Below are positions 35,059 through 44,838 of a DNA stretch of 58,627 nucleotides, piece by piece. The stretch covers positions 17,235 through 75,861 of the forward strand of contig JADGCV010000019.1 of the NCBI GenBank assembly GCA_015228815.1, given 5' to 3'. Each line of letters starts with the position of its first letter. Within the stretch, counting starts at the first letter, position 1. A program made the position numbers and the translations under genes. Below the pieces are notes generated by a model. The model had not been told where the DNA came from. It was given only the letters and a program-made list of their open reading frames with translations, and ran no database searches. The DNA is from Magnetococcales bacterium. Lineage in GTDB: Bacteria > Pseudomonadota > Magnetococcia > Magnetococcales > UBA8363.

Positions 35059-37983
35059 ATGAACAACGCCGGTTTCAAACTCCTGCATCGGGAACATGTG
35101 GAAGCCTTGAAAGTCACCGTGGAATCCCATCTCCACGAGGAGACCCGCGCCCGACATCTTCACCTGGCGACCGATGATGGGCATAACGCCTTTCTGGTGG
35201 CTTTTCTGACGATTCCCACCGATTCGACGGGGGTGGCGCACATCCTCGAACACACCACGCTGTGCGGCAGCCAGCGGTATCCGGTGCGTGATCCATTCTT
35301 CATGATGCTCAGACGCTCGCTTTCGACCTTCATGAACGCCTTCACCGCCAGCGATTGGACCGCCTATCCGTTCGCGTCGCAATCGCGCAAGGATTTCGGC
35401 AATCTGCTCGATGTCTATCTGGACGCCACGTTTTTTCCACAGTTGCTCGAACTGGACTTTGCCCAGGAGGGATGCCGCATCGAACTGGAAAACCCGGAAG
35501 ATCCGGCGTCGCGGCTGGTCTACAAGGGGGTGGTCTTCAACGAAATGAAGGGGGCGATGAGTTCCCCCGAGCGGGTCCTGTGGGAACACCTGTCGCGGCA
35601 CATCTTTCCGACGAACGCCTATCATTTCAACAGCGGCGGCGATCCGGAACACATACCCGAGCTGACCTGGGAGGCGCTGAAAAAGTTCCATGCCCGGCAT
35701 TATCATCCATCGAACGCCATCTTCATGACCTTTGGCGACATTCCCGCCGCGGAGCATCAGAAGGTGTTCGCCGAGCGGGTGTTGTCCCGTTTCACGGGTC
35801 AGGCGATGGATCTCGGAGTCGGGCGCGAACAGCGCCGCGACGAACCTCTGCGGGTGACGGGAACCTATGCCCTCGACGGCGAAGAGGAAACCTCGGAGCG
35901 GACCCATGTGGTCGTCGGCTGGCTGTTGGGAGAGAGCGTCGATCAGGAACTGTTGCTCAAAACGCATCTGCTCAACGGGGTATTGTTGGACAACAGTTCA
36001 TCGCCGCTCTTGAAGTTTCTCGAAACCACCGACCTCGGAACCGCCCCCTCTCCCATCTGCGGACTGGACGATTCGGGTCGGGAGATGGTCTTTGCCTGTG
36101 GCGTGGAGGGCTCGGAACCGGAACATGCCGATGCGGTCGAACAGGGAATCCTGGAGGTCATCGAAAGGGTGGCCCGGGAAGGGGTGGAACAGGAACGGGT
36201 CGCGGCGGTATTGCATCAACTGGAGCTGTCGCGACGGGAGATCGGCGGCGATGGTTTGCCGTATGGTTTGAAACTCATGCTGACGGCCCTGCCGGCGGCC
36301 TTGCATGGCGGGGATCCGGTGTCGGGGCTGGCGCTGGATCCGATTCTCGAACGGCTGCGCGAGGAGATCACCCATCCCGAGTTTATCAAGGACCTGGCGC
36401 GGAAATGGATCCTGGACAATCCCCACCGGGTCCGGGTGGTCCTGACGCCCGACACCACCCTGAACGCCCGTCTGGCGCAAAAGGAGGCGGACCGCCTTGC
36501 CCAGCTCAAGGAAAAAATGACCGTAGAGGAAATCCGACATCTCCAGCGTTTTGCCCTGGATCTGCGGAAGCGCCAGGAACAGGAAGACGATTCGGAGGTG
36601 CTGCCGCGGGTCACCCTGGCCGACATCCCCCCCACTCCGGCCATTCCGGTGGGTTCGGCGCGGACCGGTTTTCCCTTGCCCCTGACCCATTTCGACCGTC
36701 CGACCAACCGCCTCGTCTATCATCAGGTCATTCTGGATGTCCCGGAGATGACGGATGAACTGCTCGACCTGCTGCCACTTTTTTCTTCAAGCCTGGCGGA
36801 AGTCGGAGTGGGCGCCAGGGATTATCTGGAAACCCAGGCGTGGCAGTCGGCCATCAGCGGCGGCATCGGCGCCCGGACCTCGGTGCGTGGCGATGTCCTG
36901 GAAACAGGCAATTTTCGTTGTGTCTTCTCGGTGTATGGCAAGGCATTGACCCGCAACCAGGCGCACCTGGCGGAATTGATTCACGACACCCTGCTTGCGG
37001 CCCGGTTCGACGAACGGACCCGGATTCGCGAACTGATCGCCCAGTTTCGCGCCGGGGCGGAAATGCGGGTCAATGACAACGGCCACGTTCTGGCCATGAG
37101 CGCCGCCAGCGCCGCAAGCAGTCCGACGGGAACGCTTCACGAACGTTGGAGCGGCATGTCGGCGATTCGCCGGCTCAAGCAGTTGGACGAATCACTGGAC
37201 GACCCCGTGCAACTCGATGGATTGTGCAGCCGTTTCAAGGCGATCCAGGAGATTCTCCTGAAGGGGCCGCGGCAACTGCTGGTGGTTGGCGAACAGGAAG
37301 ATTTTCCGGGAATGGAGGACACCTTGCGACGGATGTGGGCGGATGGGGGGCCTGGCGACGGAATGGATCCGTTGCGTCCCAGGCCGGTGCGGGTGATGAC
37401 GCATCAGGGATGGGAAATCGTCACCACGGTCAATTTTTGTGCCCGGGTCAATCGTTCGGTCCCATTTTCCCATCCCGATGCCCCGGTTCTGTCGGTGCTT
37501 GGCCAATATCTGAAGAACGGATTCCTGCACCGTGCCATTCGCGAGCGTGGCGGCGCCTATGGGGGGGGAGCGGGTTACGATTCCGACACCGGTTCCTTCC
37601 GTTTTTATTCCTACCGCGATCCGCGGCTGTCCGAGACGATCGCCGATTTTCAACGTTCCCTGGAATGGCTCCACGAGGGCCAGCATCCGCCCCGGGCCTT
37701 GGAGGAGGCCATTCTTGGGGTCATCGGCGCCATCGACCGTCCCGCATCGCCGGCGGGCGAGGCGCGACGCGCCTTCCACGACACCCTTCATGGTCGCACC
37801 CCCGAGCGCAGGGGCCGGTATCGCGCGGCGGTCCTGAACGTCACTCTGGAAGATTTGCGCCGGGTCGGCGGGGATTACCTGAGACCCGAAGAAGCCTCTT
37901 ACGCGGTTGTGGGGAGTGCCGCGGCCCTGGATCGGGAGACCGATTCGACCTGGAAGCGTCATTCGCTTCAGGATGAACACTAA
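35059..37983 (+). CDS. M16C zinc metalloprotease, presequence-protease (PreP)-like
   Basis: 974 residues, the usual length for PreP/falcilysin-type enzymes. The inverted zinc site HILEH lies in VAHILEHTTLCGS near residue 62-66, with the distal glutamate likely in FNEMKGAM. The C-terminal half holds the inactive M16 repeat with RGGAYGGGAGYD. It degrades short unstructured peptides in a closed chamber. ATG 35059 follows AAGGAACGAC; the earlier in-frame ATG at 35014 is unsupported. Divergent from qmoA. Confidence 0.93.
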   Translation: MNNAGFKLLHREHVEALKVTVESHLHEETRARHLHLATDDGHNAFLVAFLTIPTDSTGVAHILEHTTLCGSQRYPVRDPFFMMLRRSLSTFMNAFTASDWTAYPFASQSRKDFGNLLDVYLDATFFPQLLELDFAQEGCRIELENPEDPASRLVYKGVVFNEMKGAMSSPERVLWEHLSRHIFPTNAYHFNSGGDPEHIPELTWEALKKFHARHYHPSNAIFMTFGDIPAAEHQKVFAERVLSRFTGQAMDLGVGREQRRDEPLRVTGTYALDGEEETSERTHVVVGWLLGESVDQELLLKTHLLNGVLLDNSSSPLLKFLETTDLGTAPSPICGLDDSGREMVFACGVEGSEPEHADAVEQGILEVIERVAREGVEQERVAAVLHQLELSRREIGGDGLPYGLKLMLTALPAALHGGDPVSGLALDPILERLREEITHPEFIKDLARKWILDNPHRVRVVLTPDTTLNARLAQKEADRLAQLKEKMTVEEIRHLQRFALDLRKRQEQEDDSEVLPRVTLADIPPTPAIPVGSARTGFPLPLTHFDRPTNRLVYHQVILDVPEMTDELLDLLPLFSSSLAEVGVGARDYLETQAWQSAISGGIGARTSVRGDVLETGNFRCVFSVYGKALTRNQAHLAELIHDTLLAARFDERTRIRELIAQFRAGAEMRVNDNGHVLAMSAASAASSPTGTLHERWSGMSAIRRLKQLDESLDDPVQLDGLCSRFKAIQEILLKGPRQLLVVGEQEDFPGMEDTLRRMWADGGPGDGMDPLRPRPVRVMTHQGWEIVTTVNFCARVNRSVPFSHPDAPVLSVLGQYLKNGFLHRAIRERGGAYGGGAGYDSDTGSFRFYSYRDPRLSETIADFQRSLEWLHEGQHPPRALEEAILGVIGAIDRPASPAGEARRAFHDTLHGRTPERRGRYRAAVLNVTLEDLRRVGGDYLRPEEASYAVVGSAAALDRETDSTWKRHSLQDEH

Positions 37984-38000
37984 ATCACGGCCACTATTGC

Positions 38001-38076
38001 GGGTCCAGGGGGATCATCCCCCTGGTGGGGTCCAGGGGCAAAGCCCCTGGTTGGGGTCCGGGGCGAAGCCCCGACC
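38001..38076. repeat. Three tandem palindromes after the M16 gene
   Basis: Three consecutive units, each beginning GGTCC: cores CCAGGGGG-ATCAT-CCCCCTGG, CCAGGGGCAAAGCCCCTGG and CCGGGGCGAAGCCCCG. Related single units lie at 51596-51620 and possibly 29636-29655. They follow the M16 stop, so may also end its transcript. Confidence 0.85.
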
Positions 38077-38121
38077 TGCCATCACGGAACACGTTCCATC
38101 TTTCTTCGGGAGAAACCATTC

Positions 38122-38544
38122 ATGGACCAACGTCTTTCTCTTGTCACCCTGGGCGTTCACGATTTGTCGCGGTCGCGGGCCTTCTACGAAAGCCTGGGCT
38201 GGCGGGCCTCGATGGCCAGTTGCGACCAGGTTTGTTTTTTCCAGACCGGCTCCATGGCCCTCGCCCTCTATCCCATGGCATCTCTATTGGAAGATTCAGG
38301 CAAGGGCGGATGTGTTCCCGTCGCCGGTGGCATCACCCTGGGGATCAACGTACCCGAACGCCAGGATGTGGACCAGAACCTTGCCACCGTCCTGGCCTTT
38401 GGGGGAACACTTCTGCACGCCGCCATCGACACCCCATGGGGTGGCCGGACTGCCTATTTCGCCGACCCCGACGGCCACCCCTGGGAAATCACCTGGGCCC
38501 CCATGTTTACCCTGGGACCTTCGGGAGCGCTGCTCCTCCCTTGA
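38122..38544 (+). CDS. VOC-family (glyoxalase/dioxygenase-fold) protein
   Basis: 140 residues: LVTLGVHDLSRSRAFYESLGW at the start and GGRTAYFADPDGHPWEITW near the end are the typical VOC repeats. The family binds a divalent metal; reactions range widely and none can be assigned. Its last 91 bp overlap the 3' end of the convergent cation-efflux gene. Confidence 0.88.
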   Translation: MDQRLSLVTLGVHDLSRSRAFYESLGWRASMASCDQVCFFQTGSMALALYPMASLLEDSGKGGCVPVAGGITLGINVPERQDVDQNLATVLAFGGTLLHAAIDTPWGGRTAYFADPDGHPWEITWAPMFTLGPSGALLLP

Positions 38545-39608
38545 AAACAAGAATCGTCCGGGCAATCCTGCAAGCGCCGCGGATTGATTTCGACCGTGAC
38601 ATGCACCAGTTGCCGATGATCACGCAGCAGATCGCGGATTGCCGAGGGTTCGATCGGCGCCATGGTCTCCAGGACGAGGATGCAGGCATACATTTCCCGC
38701 CCGACACGCCACAGGTGAAGGTCGGACAGGGTGTGGTCGATGCCACTTCCGGCAAGGGTTTTTTCGATGTCCTCGACCAGGGGATGGTCCATTTCGGCAT
38801 CCAGGAGGATCCGCCCCGTCGCCCGCAGGAGTTGTCCCGCCCACACCGCCACCAACACCGAACCGACAATCCCCATCATCGGATCGAGCCAGTTGGCGCC
38901 CCACATTTTTCCCCCCATCAACGCCAATAGCGCCAGGACCGAGGTCACCGCGTCCGCAAGGACATGCATGAGGGCGGAATGCTGGTTCAGGTCGTGGGCA
39001 TGGCCGTTTGCAGAATCATGCGCGTGCGAATGGTGATGTTCTCCGGCATGGGTGTGGGCGTGGCGATGCCCTGCCGAATCGGCAACCTGACGATATTGGT
39101 CCAGGGAATGATGGCTGTGCGCAACGTGCGCGTGTTGTCTCTCGGAAGGGTCCTCGTCCTTGAGAAGCCAGGCACAGGCAAGATTGACCAACAAACCCGC
39201 GAAGGCAAGGATCATGGCCTGATCGTAATGAATCGGGGCCGGTTCCAGGAGTCGTTCCAGGGAATGATAAAGCATCATGGCGGCGATGCCCGCCAGGGCG
39301 ATGGCGCTGGTATAGGCACCGAGGATTTCAATCTTCCACGAGCCGAAACTGAACCGGCGATCCTCGGCAAACCGCCGTGCCGCCCGATAGGCCAGGACCG
39401 AAAGTCCCAGGGCGAGGGCGTGGGAACTCATGTGCCAGCCGTCGGCAAGCAATGCCATCGAGTTGGTGAGCCAGCCGCCAATGATCTCCAGCACCATCAT
39501 CGCCAGCGTCAGAAAAGCGGCGTAGCGGGTGTTTCGTTCCGCCAGGGGGTTTCCCGAATCGAAGGTGTGGCGGTGAACGCCCTTCCCGGAAGCGGAAATG
39601 AATGTCAT
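38454..39608 (-). CDS. dmeF: Cation diffusion facilitator, DmeF-like
   Basis: 384 residues. Six helices with metal-site segments MALLADGWHMSSH and HVLADAVTSV; a His-rich cytoplasmic loop of about 50 residues between helices (many HAH, HSH, HHH groups); and a C-terminal domain ending HVTVEINPRR. DmeF relatives export Co2+ or Ni2+. ATG 39608 has AAGGA 8 nt upstream; a TTG at 39626 is less likely. The about 35-residue tail after the family end overlaps the VOC gene on the other strand. Confidence 0.88.
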   Translation of the reverse strand: MTFISASGKGVHRHTFDSGNPLAERNTRYAAFLTLAMMVLEIIGGWLTNSMALLADGWHMSSHALALGLSVLAYRAARRFAEDRRFSFGSWKIEILGAYTSAIALAGIAAMMLYHSLERLLEPAPIHYDQAMILAFAGLLVNLACAWLLKDEDPSERQHAHVAHSHHSLDQYRQVADSAGHRHAHTHAGEHHHSHAHDSANGHAHDLNQHSALMHVLADAVTSVLALLALMGGKMWGANWLDPMMGIVGSVLVAVWAGQLLRATGRILLDAEMDHPLVEDIEKTLAGSGIDHTLSDLHLWRVGREMYACILVLETMAPIEPSAIRDLLRDHRQLVHVTVEINPRRLQDCPDDSCFQGRSSAPEGPRVNMGAQVISQGWPSGSAK

Positions 39609-39650
39609 CGAATCGATCCTTGTCAAAACGCCCTGGAACGTCCAACTTTT

Positions 39651-40991
39651 TCAGGCGACCATGCCAGGGTGGCGCTCATGCGGAGGTATCCGGCCATGTT
39701 TCAGGAGAAAAAGAGTGGACAGAACATACCCCACGGAAACCGCGGCGCAAACGATGGATACATCGAGCATCCCGAACCCGTTCCATGCCAGAAGGACCAG
39801 AGCGGCGTTGACCAGCGCCTGAATGGCGTGGGCGATGAAACACAGGCCGGCCCGGTTCATGGCCATGAGTGTATAATAGGCGGGGACGCCGGCCAGATTG
39901 GCCCAGATCCCCGGGAGCAGAATGCCGAACGCCTGGGCAAGTTCGGAAGAATAACCCTGCCGCAACCAGAATTCAAATCCCGCATCCGAAAACCACCACA
40001 ACCCGAGAAACAACGGAATCAGCAGCAGAACCAATCCCTGCAAACGTCGCTGGACGTGTCCGATCCGCTCCCGGCGCCCGCCGTCGTTGGCCATCCGGCT
40101 CAACTCGGGCAACAAGGGACGCATCCCCTCGGCGACCACGGACCGCAATTGATTGGCCACCCGGTAGACGATGTCATAGACCGGAATGGCGGATACCCCG
40201 ACACAGCGTGCGATCATCATCCGATTGAAGGGGTCCAACAGCATGGAAACCAGGGCGCCGCCAAAGACCAGGGCGCTGAAGTCGATCATGGCGCGAAACC
40301 TGGCCCGGTCAAGGTTGGCGCGACGAAGGATGCGCAGGCTGGAAAGGCGACGGATCACAAGGATGGCTGCCAGATGTTGGCCACAATGCGACAACCATGA
40401 GGCCAACAGCAAACTTTCAAGTTTCCAACCCAAAAAAAACAAGAGAATGGAAAGGACGATGGTGACGACCCGCCCCCCCGTCTCGATGGCGTTGGCCAGG
40501 TCCATCCGTCCCAGTCCCGCCACGACCGCCTTGAGCGCCTGAACGATCAGCACATAGACCGAAAGAAGTCCAATCCAGGGCAGCAACCATTGGGCGATGG
40601 CCGTCAGTTCTCCAGGAAAACGAAACCATTGGATGATCGATGTTCGCAGCCCAAGGATCGACAGAAAGACAAGGCTGCCCGAAACGGTCAACAGCATCAG
40701 CGCCATGAGGACATATTGCCCCATCGCCGCCATATCCTCCTGCCCCTGGGCTTCGGCCACCAGTTTGACGATGGCGGTACGAATCCCCAGGTCACCCAAT
40801 TGGGCAAAGACCAGCACCACCCCCAGGGAAAGCCAGACGCCATAGAGTTCATAGCCAAGAAAGTGGAGGTAGACCGGATAGGCGAGGGCCAACACAAGGA
40901 TATTGATGATATTGGTCACCACGGTGGAGACCATGTTGATCCGCAAACGCGATCCAAAAAAGCCGCGCCACCACACACGGAGATGATTCAC
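39651..40991 (-). CDS. Polysaccharide flippase, Wzx/MOP-superfamily
   Basis: 446 residues, about 12 hydrophobic helices, starting VSTVVTNIINILVLALAYPVYLHFLG and including GDLGIRTAIVKLVAEA, typical of O-antigen or capsule flippases. I chose GTG 40991 because GGAGG lies 5 nt upstream and the length fits; the frame opens 62 codons earlier without homology. It is divergent from the radical SAM gene that begins the plus-strand glycan cluster and probably moves its lipid-linked product. Confidence 0.85.
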   Translation of the reverse strand: MNHLRVWWRGFFGSRLRINMVSTVVTNIINILVLALAYPVYLHFLGYELYGVWLSLGVVLVFAQLGDLGIRTAIVKLVAEAQGQEDMAAMGQYVLMALMLLTVSGSLVFLSILGLRTSIIQWFRFPGELTAIAQWLLPWIGLLSVYVLIVQALKAVVAGLGRMDLANAIETGGRVVTIVLSILLFFLGWKLESLLLASWLSHCGQHLAAILVIRRLSSLRILRRANLDRARFRAMIDFSALVFGGALVSMLLDPFNRMMIARCVGVSAIPVYDIVYRVANQLRSVVAEGMRPLLPELSRMANDGGRRERIGHVQRRLQGLVLLLIPLFLGLWWFSDAGFEFWLRQGYSSELAQAFGILLPGIWANLAGVPAYYTLMAMNRAGLCFIAHAIQALVNAALVLLAWNGFGMLDVSIVCAAVSVGYVLSTLFLLKHGRIPPHERHPGMVA

Positions 40992-41230
40992 AAATCCTCC
41001 GAAAAAATGCCTTGAACCGGTTGCACAGCCCGCCACCAAGGACCCGGTCGATCCGGCGATCGATAGAAGCGGCAGGGAGCGTTTCGCAAACGCCCCCGCC
41101 ATAAAATCGGATTCCCCTGGACGGTCGGACACGACATGGATAATCTCTTCCGGAAACGGTTTTTTCCGCCGCTCCATTCCGTTTGTCCATTGTTCATGGA
41201 TCCAAGAGAACCGTGAAGGTTCGCCTCGTC

Positions 41231-42352
41231 ATGCGCAACCGCCTTTTTCTGGCCGGACGAATTTTGAAAAGCGCCCTTTTCGAATCGATTCGCCCGTACA
41301 AATTGACGTTCGCCGTCACCGCGCGGTGCAACAGCCGTTGTCGCAGCTGCGCCACCTGGCGCCACGACGCGGTCGATGAACTCTCCCTGGAGGAGATTGA
41401 ACATTTTTTTTCGGTCAATCCTCATTTTCAATGGCTCGATCTGACCGGCGGCGAGTTTTTTCTGCGCGACGATGCCGTGGACATCGCCCGGATCGCATTG
41501 CATCACAGCCGCCGCTGTTTTCACCTGCACATTCCCACCAACGCCGTCGATCCCCATCGGACAGCCTCCGGAGTGACAAAAATAAACGCCCTGGCCGCCG
41601 ACCTTTTCACCGTGACCATCAGCCTCGATGGACCGCCCGAAGTCCATGACCGCATCCGCGGCGTCGCCGGCAACTGGCAGGCGGCCATGGAGGTCTATCA
41701 GGCCCTGAAAGGGCTGACGAGCGCCTCGTTCCGCATTTTTTTCGGTTTCACGGCAAGCCCCTGGAATCTGGGAGACTTTCCCGCCACCGTCGCTGCGGTA
41801 CGGCAACGGTTCCCGGAGGTCACCCTGCATCACTTTCATCTCAACCTGTACCACCGCTCGTCCCACTACTACCGCACCCGGGGCGAATCCCCCCCCTTCC
41901 AGGGCCATGAGGCGGCGGTTCTGGACCAGGTCCACCTGTTTCGCCGGGGAATTGGCGGCTCCTTCGATCCCATTGCGCATCTGGAGCGGCGGTATCTGGG
42001 CCTGGTCAACCATTTTCTGGCGACCGGACGTTCCCCCCTCCCCTGCCAGGCGCTGGCGGAATCGTTATTCCTCTCCGCCGATGGAACGGTCTATCCGTGC
42101 AGTATCTGGGACCGTCCCCTGGGCAATCTGCGCCGCGACGGGTTTCATCTCGAACCGATTCTGGCTGCCTCCAGTGGTGTCCGCAAGGAAGTACGCGACG
42201 AGCGCTGTCCCGGATGCTGGACCCCGTGCGAGGCCTATCCATCCATTCTCGCCGGATTCTGGCGTTCGCCACGATCAAGACCATCTCCCGCAGCCGGTGG
42301 ACCACGCCACCCCATCCCATCGTCCCCAGCCGCTTCGGTCACCGACCCTTGA
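41231..42352 (+). CDS. Radical SAM enzyme with SPASM-like C-terminal cysteines
   Basis: About 373 residues. CNSRCRSC (CX3CX2C) binds the radical [4Fe-4S] cluster; DLTGGEFF is the GGE motif for SAM. The C-terminal part has CQALAES, CSIWD and CPGCWTPCEA, suggesting a SPASM-type auxiliary cluster. Start is uncertain: ATG 41231, GTG 41216 or TTG 41183. It lies in a glycan locus and is coupled to the GT2 gene. Homologues in such loci modify sugars or peptides, but the substrate is unknown. Confidence 0.82.
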   Translation: MRNRLFLAGRILKSALFESIRPYKLTFAVTARCNSRCRSCATWRHDAVDELSLEEIEHFFSVNPHFQWLDLTGGEFFLRDDAVDIARIALHHSRRCFHLHIPTNAVDPHRTASGVTKINALAADLFTVTISLDGPPEVHDRIRGVAGNWQAAMEVYQALKGLTSASFRIFFGFTASPWNLGDFPATVAAVRQRFPEVTLHHFHLNLYHRSSHYYRTRGESPPFQGHEAAVLDQVHLFRRGIGGSFDPIAHLERRYLGLVNHFLATGRSPLPCQALAESLFLSADGTVYPCSIWDRPLGNLRRDGFHLEPILAASSGVRKEVRDERCPGCWTPCEAYPSILAGFWRSPRSRPSPAAGGPRHPIPSSPAASVTDP

Positions 42353-43068
42353 ACAACACACCCCCATGCGATCTTCCCGGTGCGGACTCTGCCCCTTTGC
42401 CGTTCACGATCGTCATTCCAACACGCAACGAGGCCCCGACCATCGCCGACATCGTCTCCCGCTGTCTGCGCCTGACCCCCCATGTCCTGGTCATGGATAC
42501 CGCCTCGGAAGATGGCACGGAAGAACTGGCCCGGCGTGCCGGGGCCCGGGTCGAAAAGGTGACGCGACCCGGCAAGGGGCGGGCCATCCGCGCCGCCATC
42601 GGCCTTCTGAACACCCCATTGGTGGTATTCATCGACGCCGACGGGTCTCATGTGGTGGAGGACATTCCGCTCCTGCTCGCGCCCCTCCGCGAAGGTCGTG
42701 CCGACCACGTTCAGGCCTCCCGCCTCATCGGCGGTTCCAGCGAACTTCATGGCGGTTTCGATGAATTTTTCCGCCTGGCCGGCAGCGCCCTGATCACTGC
42801 CCTGATCAACTGGCGTTTCAAGGTGCGGTTGAGCGAAAGTCAGAACGGCTTTCGCGCCTTTCGCGTCGAACTGCTTCGGGTACTCGATCTCAGGGAAAAC
42901 ACGACGACCATCGAGCAGGAAATGGTCATGAAAACCTTGAAGGCGGGTGGACGCATCGCCGAGGTCCCCAGCCATGAACATCCCCGTCTTCACGGTCGTT
43001 CCTGCATTCGCCTGTCACGGGTCTGGTGGCGCTATCTTTTTTCCCTGATCGTCGAATTGTGTACCTGA
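42349..43068 (+). CDS. Family 2 glycosyltransferase (dolichyl-phosphate-sugar-synthase-like)
   Basis: About 239 residues. TIVIPTRNEAPTIADIV at the start, PGKGRAIRAAI, and DADGSH (DxD-type metal/nucleotide-sugar site). SESQNGFRAF is common in DPM1/GtrB-like enzymes. There is no C-terminal membrane domain. I place the start at TTG 42349, which overlaps the TGA of the radical SAM gene (TTGA); longer in-frame starts would lie inside that gene. It probably charges a polyprenyl phosphate or adds a surface-glycan sugar. Confidence 0.85.
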   Translation: MNNTPPCDLPGADSAPLPFTIVIPTRNEAPTIADIVSRCLRLTPHVLVMDTASEDGTEELARRAGARVEKVTRPGKGRAIRAAIGLLNTPLVVFIDADGSHVVEDIPLLLAPLREGRADHVQASRLIGGSSELHGGFDEFFRLAGSALITALINWRFKVRLSESQNGFRAFRVELLRVLDLRENTTTIEQEMVMKTLKAGGRIAEVPSHEHPRLHGRSCIRLSRVWWRYLFSLIVELCT

Positions 43069-43116
43069 AAGGAAGCCCCTCCAGGCAGTCCCCTTCTTTC
43101 ATAATGACGGAGATCC

Positions 43117-44820
43117 ATGATCATTCTTGGCCTTTGGGATGGACACGACGCGGGAGCGGCACTCCTGATCGATGGGCAACTTGTCGTTGCAGTCAACGAG
43201 GAACGATTGAGCCGCCGCAAACTGGAACCCTGTTTTCCCCATCGAGCCATCGGTGAATGCCTCTCCCTGGCCTCGATTTCTCCCGAAAAAATCGACCATG
43301 TCGCAGTCGCGACCTGCGATGTCGCCAAAACCCTGGCCCGCCTCATCCCGGCCACCCGCGAACGTCATTACCAGCTCCGCCGCCGTTTGCAGTTTCCAAC
43401 CCGCCTCGACCGGATCGGCCATCGGATAAAATACCACATCACCCAATGGCCCCGCGTTCCAGGAAGTGATCGGCTGAACCTGTTCCTGCTGCGACGATCG
43501 CTCGCCACGGTTGGCATCAACGACATTCCCCTTCATCTGTGCCTGCACCATCCCTGCCACGCAGCAACCGCCGCCTGGTTTTCGGGAATGGATGCAGCCA
43601 CGGTCCTGACCCTGGACGGGGTGGGCGATGGCCTCTCTGGAAGCGCCTGGCGCCTCGACAACGGAACATTACATCCCCTGGCCACGATCGCCGGACAGGA
43701 TTCCCTGGGATTGTTCTTCGAACACGTCACCCACCTGCTCAACATGCGCGAACTGGAGGACGAAGGCAAAGTCATGGCCCTGAGCGATCATGCCCCTCCG
43801 ATCGCCGACCCGGACAACCCATTGCGCTCCCTGTTCCGCGTCGAAGGGTTGACCCTCCGCGGTCGTCTCCATGGCGAACGGTTGATCCAGTATCTGCGTT
43901 CCATTCTGTGGTCCACCTCCTGGGAACGTTTCGCCGCCATGGCGCAACGCACCCTCGAAATCGCGACCGAACAATGGGCCACCCGGATCATCGCTACGAC
44001 CGGACAGAAAAACCTTGCCCTTTCCGGCGGGGTGTTTTCCAACATCCGTCTCAACGAACGGTTGCGCCGTCTGGGACACCCCTGTTTCATCTTTCCCCAA
44101 ATGGGCGATGGCGGTCTGGCGGCAGGGGCCGCGGCGCTGGTGCAACGACAGGTGGCCCCCGCCCTCCCGATCCACCCATTGTCACATCTCGATCTGGGAC
44201 GAAAATTCGGCACGGATGAACTCCAAACGGCACTCGCCACGGCGGGCGTTTCCGGAACCCCGGTTGCCGACCGGGCAGCGACGGCGGCAGACTTGATCGC
44301 CCAGGGAAAGATCATCGGCTGGTTTCAGGGACGGATGGAATACGGACCGCGCGCCCTGGGACACCGTTCCATCCTGGCCGCGGCGGACCACGATGGCATC
44401 AAGGACCGTCTCAACCTGATCCTCAAACGACGCGCCTGGTATCAACCCTTCTGCCCGTCGATGCTGGAAGAAGAAGCGCAACGGCTGTTGGCCGATTTCG
44501 ATGGCGTGGTCAATCCGTTCATGACCATGGGATACCGGTTTCGTCCGCACTTCCTGAAAAAATTTGCCCAGGTCGCCGCCATCGATGGTTCCTGTCGGCC
44601 CCAAATGGTGCGGCCCGAGGATGGTTTCTTTTTTCAACTGCTTCGGGAGGTCCGCAAAAGAACCGGACATGGGGTGGTGTTGAACACCAGTTTCAACCTC
44701 CATGGCCAACCCCTGGTCCATACCCCTGGCGAAGCCCTGACGCTGATGCGCCACATCCCGCTCGATGCCCTGATACTGGAGAACCTTCTTGTGCAACGCT
44801 CCGATTTCCCCACCTCCTGA
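43117..44820 (+). CDS. Carbamoyltransferase, NodU/CmcH/TobZ type
   Basis: 567 residues. N-terminal GLWDGHDAGAALLIDG and HHPCHAATAAW (metal-binding histidines), LALSGGVFSNIRLNERL, then the C-terminal domain EYGPRALGHRSILA and VVLNTSFNLHGQPLVHTP. It transfers carbamoyl from carbamoyl phosphate to a hydroxyl of a sugar or antibiotic. In this cluster the acceptor is most likely a surface-glycan sugar. Confidence 0.94.
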   Translation: MIILGLWDGHDAGAALLIDGQLVVAVNEERLSRRKLEPCFPHRAIGECLSLASISPEKIDHVAVATCDVAKTLARLIPATRERHYQLRRRLQFPTRLDRIGHRIKYHITQWPRVPGSDRLNLFLLRRSLATVGINDIPLHLCLHHPCHAATAAWFSGMDAATVLTLDGVGDGLSGSAWRLDNGTLHPLATIAGQDSLGLFFEHVTHLLNMRELEDEGKVMALSDHAPPIADPDNPLRSLFRVEGLTLRGRLHGERLIQYLRSILWSTSWERFAAMAQRTLEIATEQWATRIIATTGQKNLALSGGVFSNIRLNERLRRLGHPCFIFPQMGDGGLAAGAAALVQRQVAPALPIHPLSHLDLGRKFGTDELQTALATAGVSGTPVADRAATAADLIAQGKIIGWFQGRMEYGPRALGHRSILAAADHDGIKDRLNLILKRRAWYQPFCPSMLEEEAQRLLADFDGVVNPFMTMGYRFRPHFLKKFAQVAAIDGSCRPQMVRPEDGFFFQLLREVRKRTGHGVVLNTSFNLHGQPLVHTPGEALTLMRHIPLDALILENLLVQRSDFPTS

Positions 44821-44838
44821 CCGAAGGCGAATGGCGCC

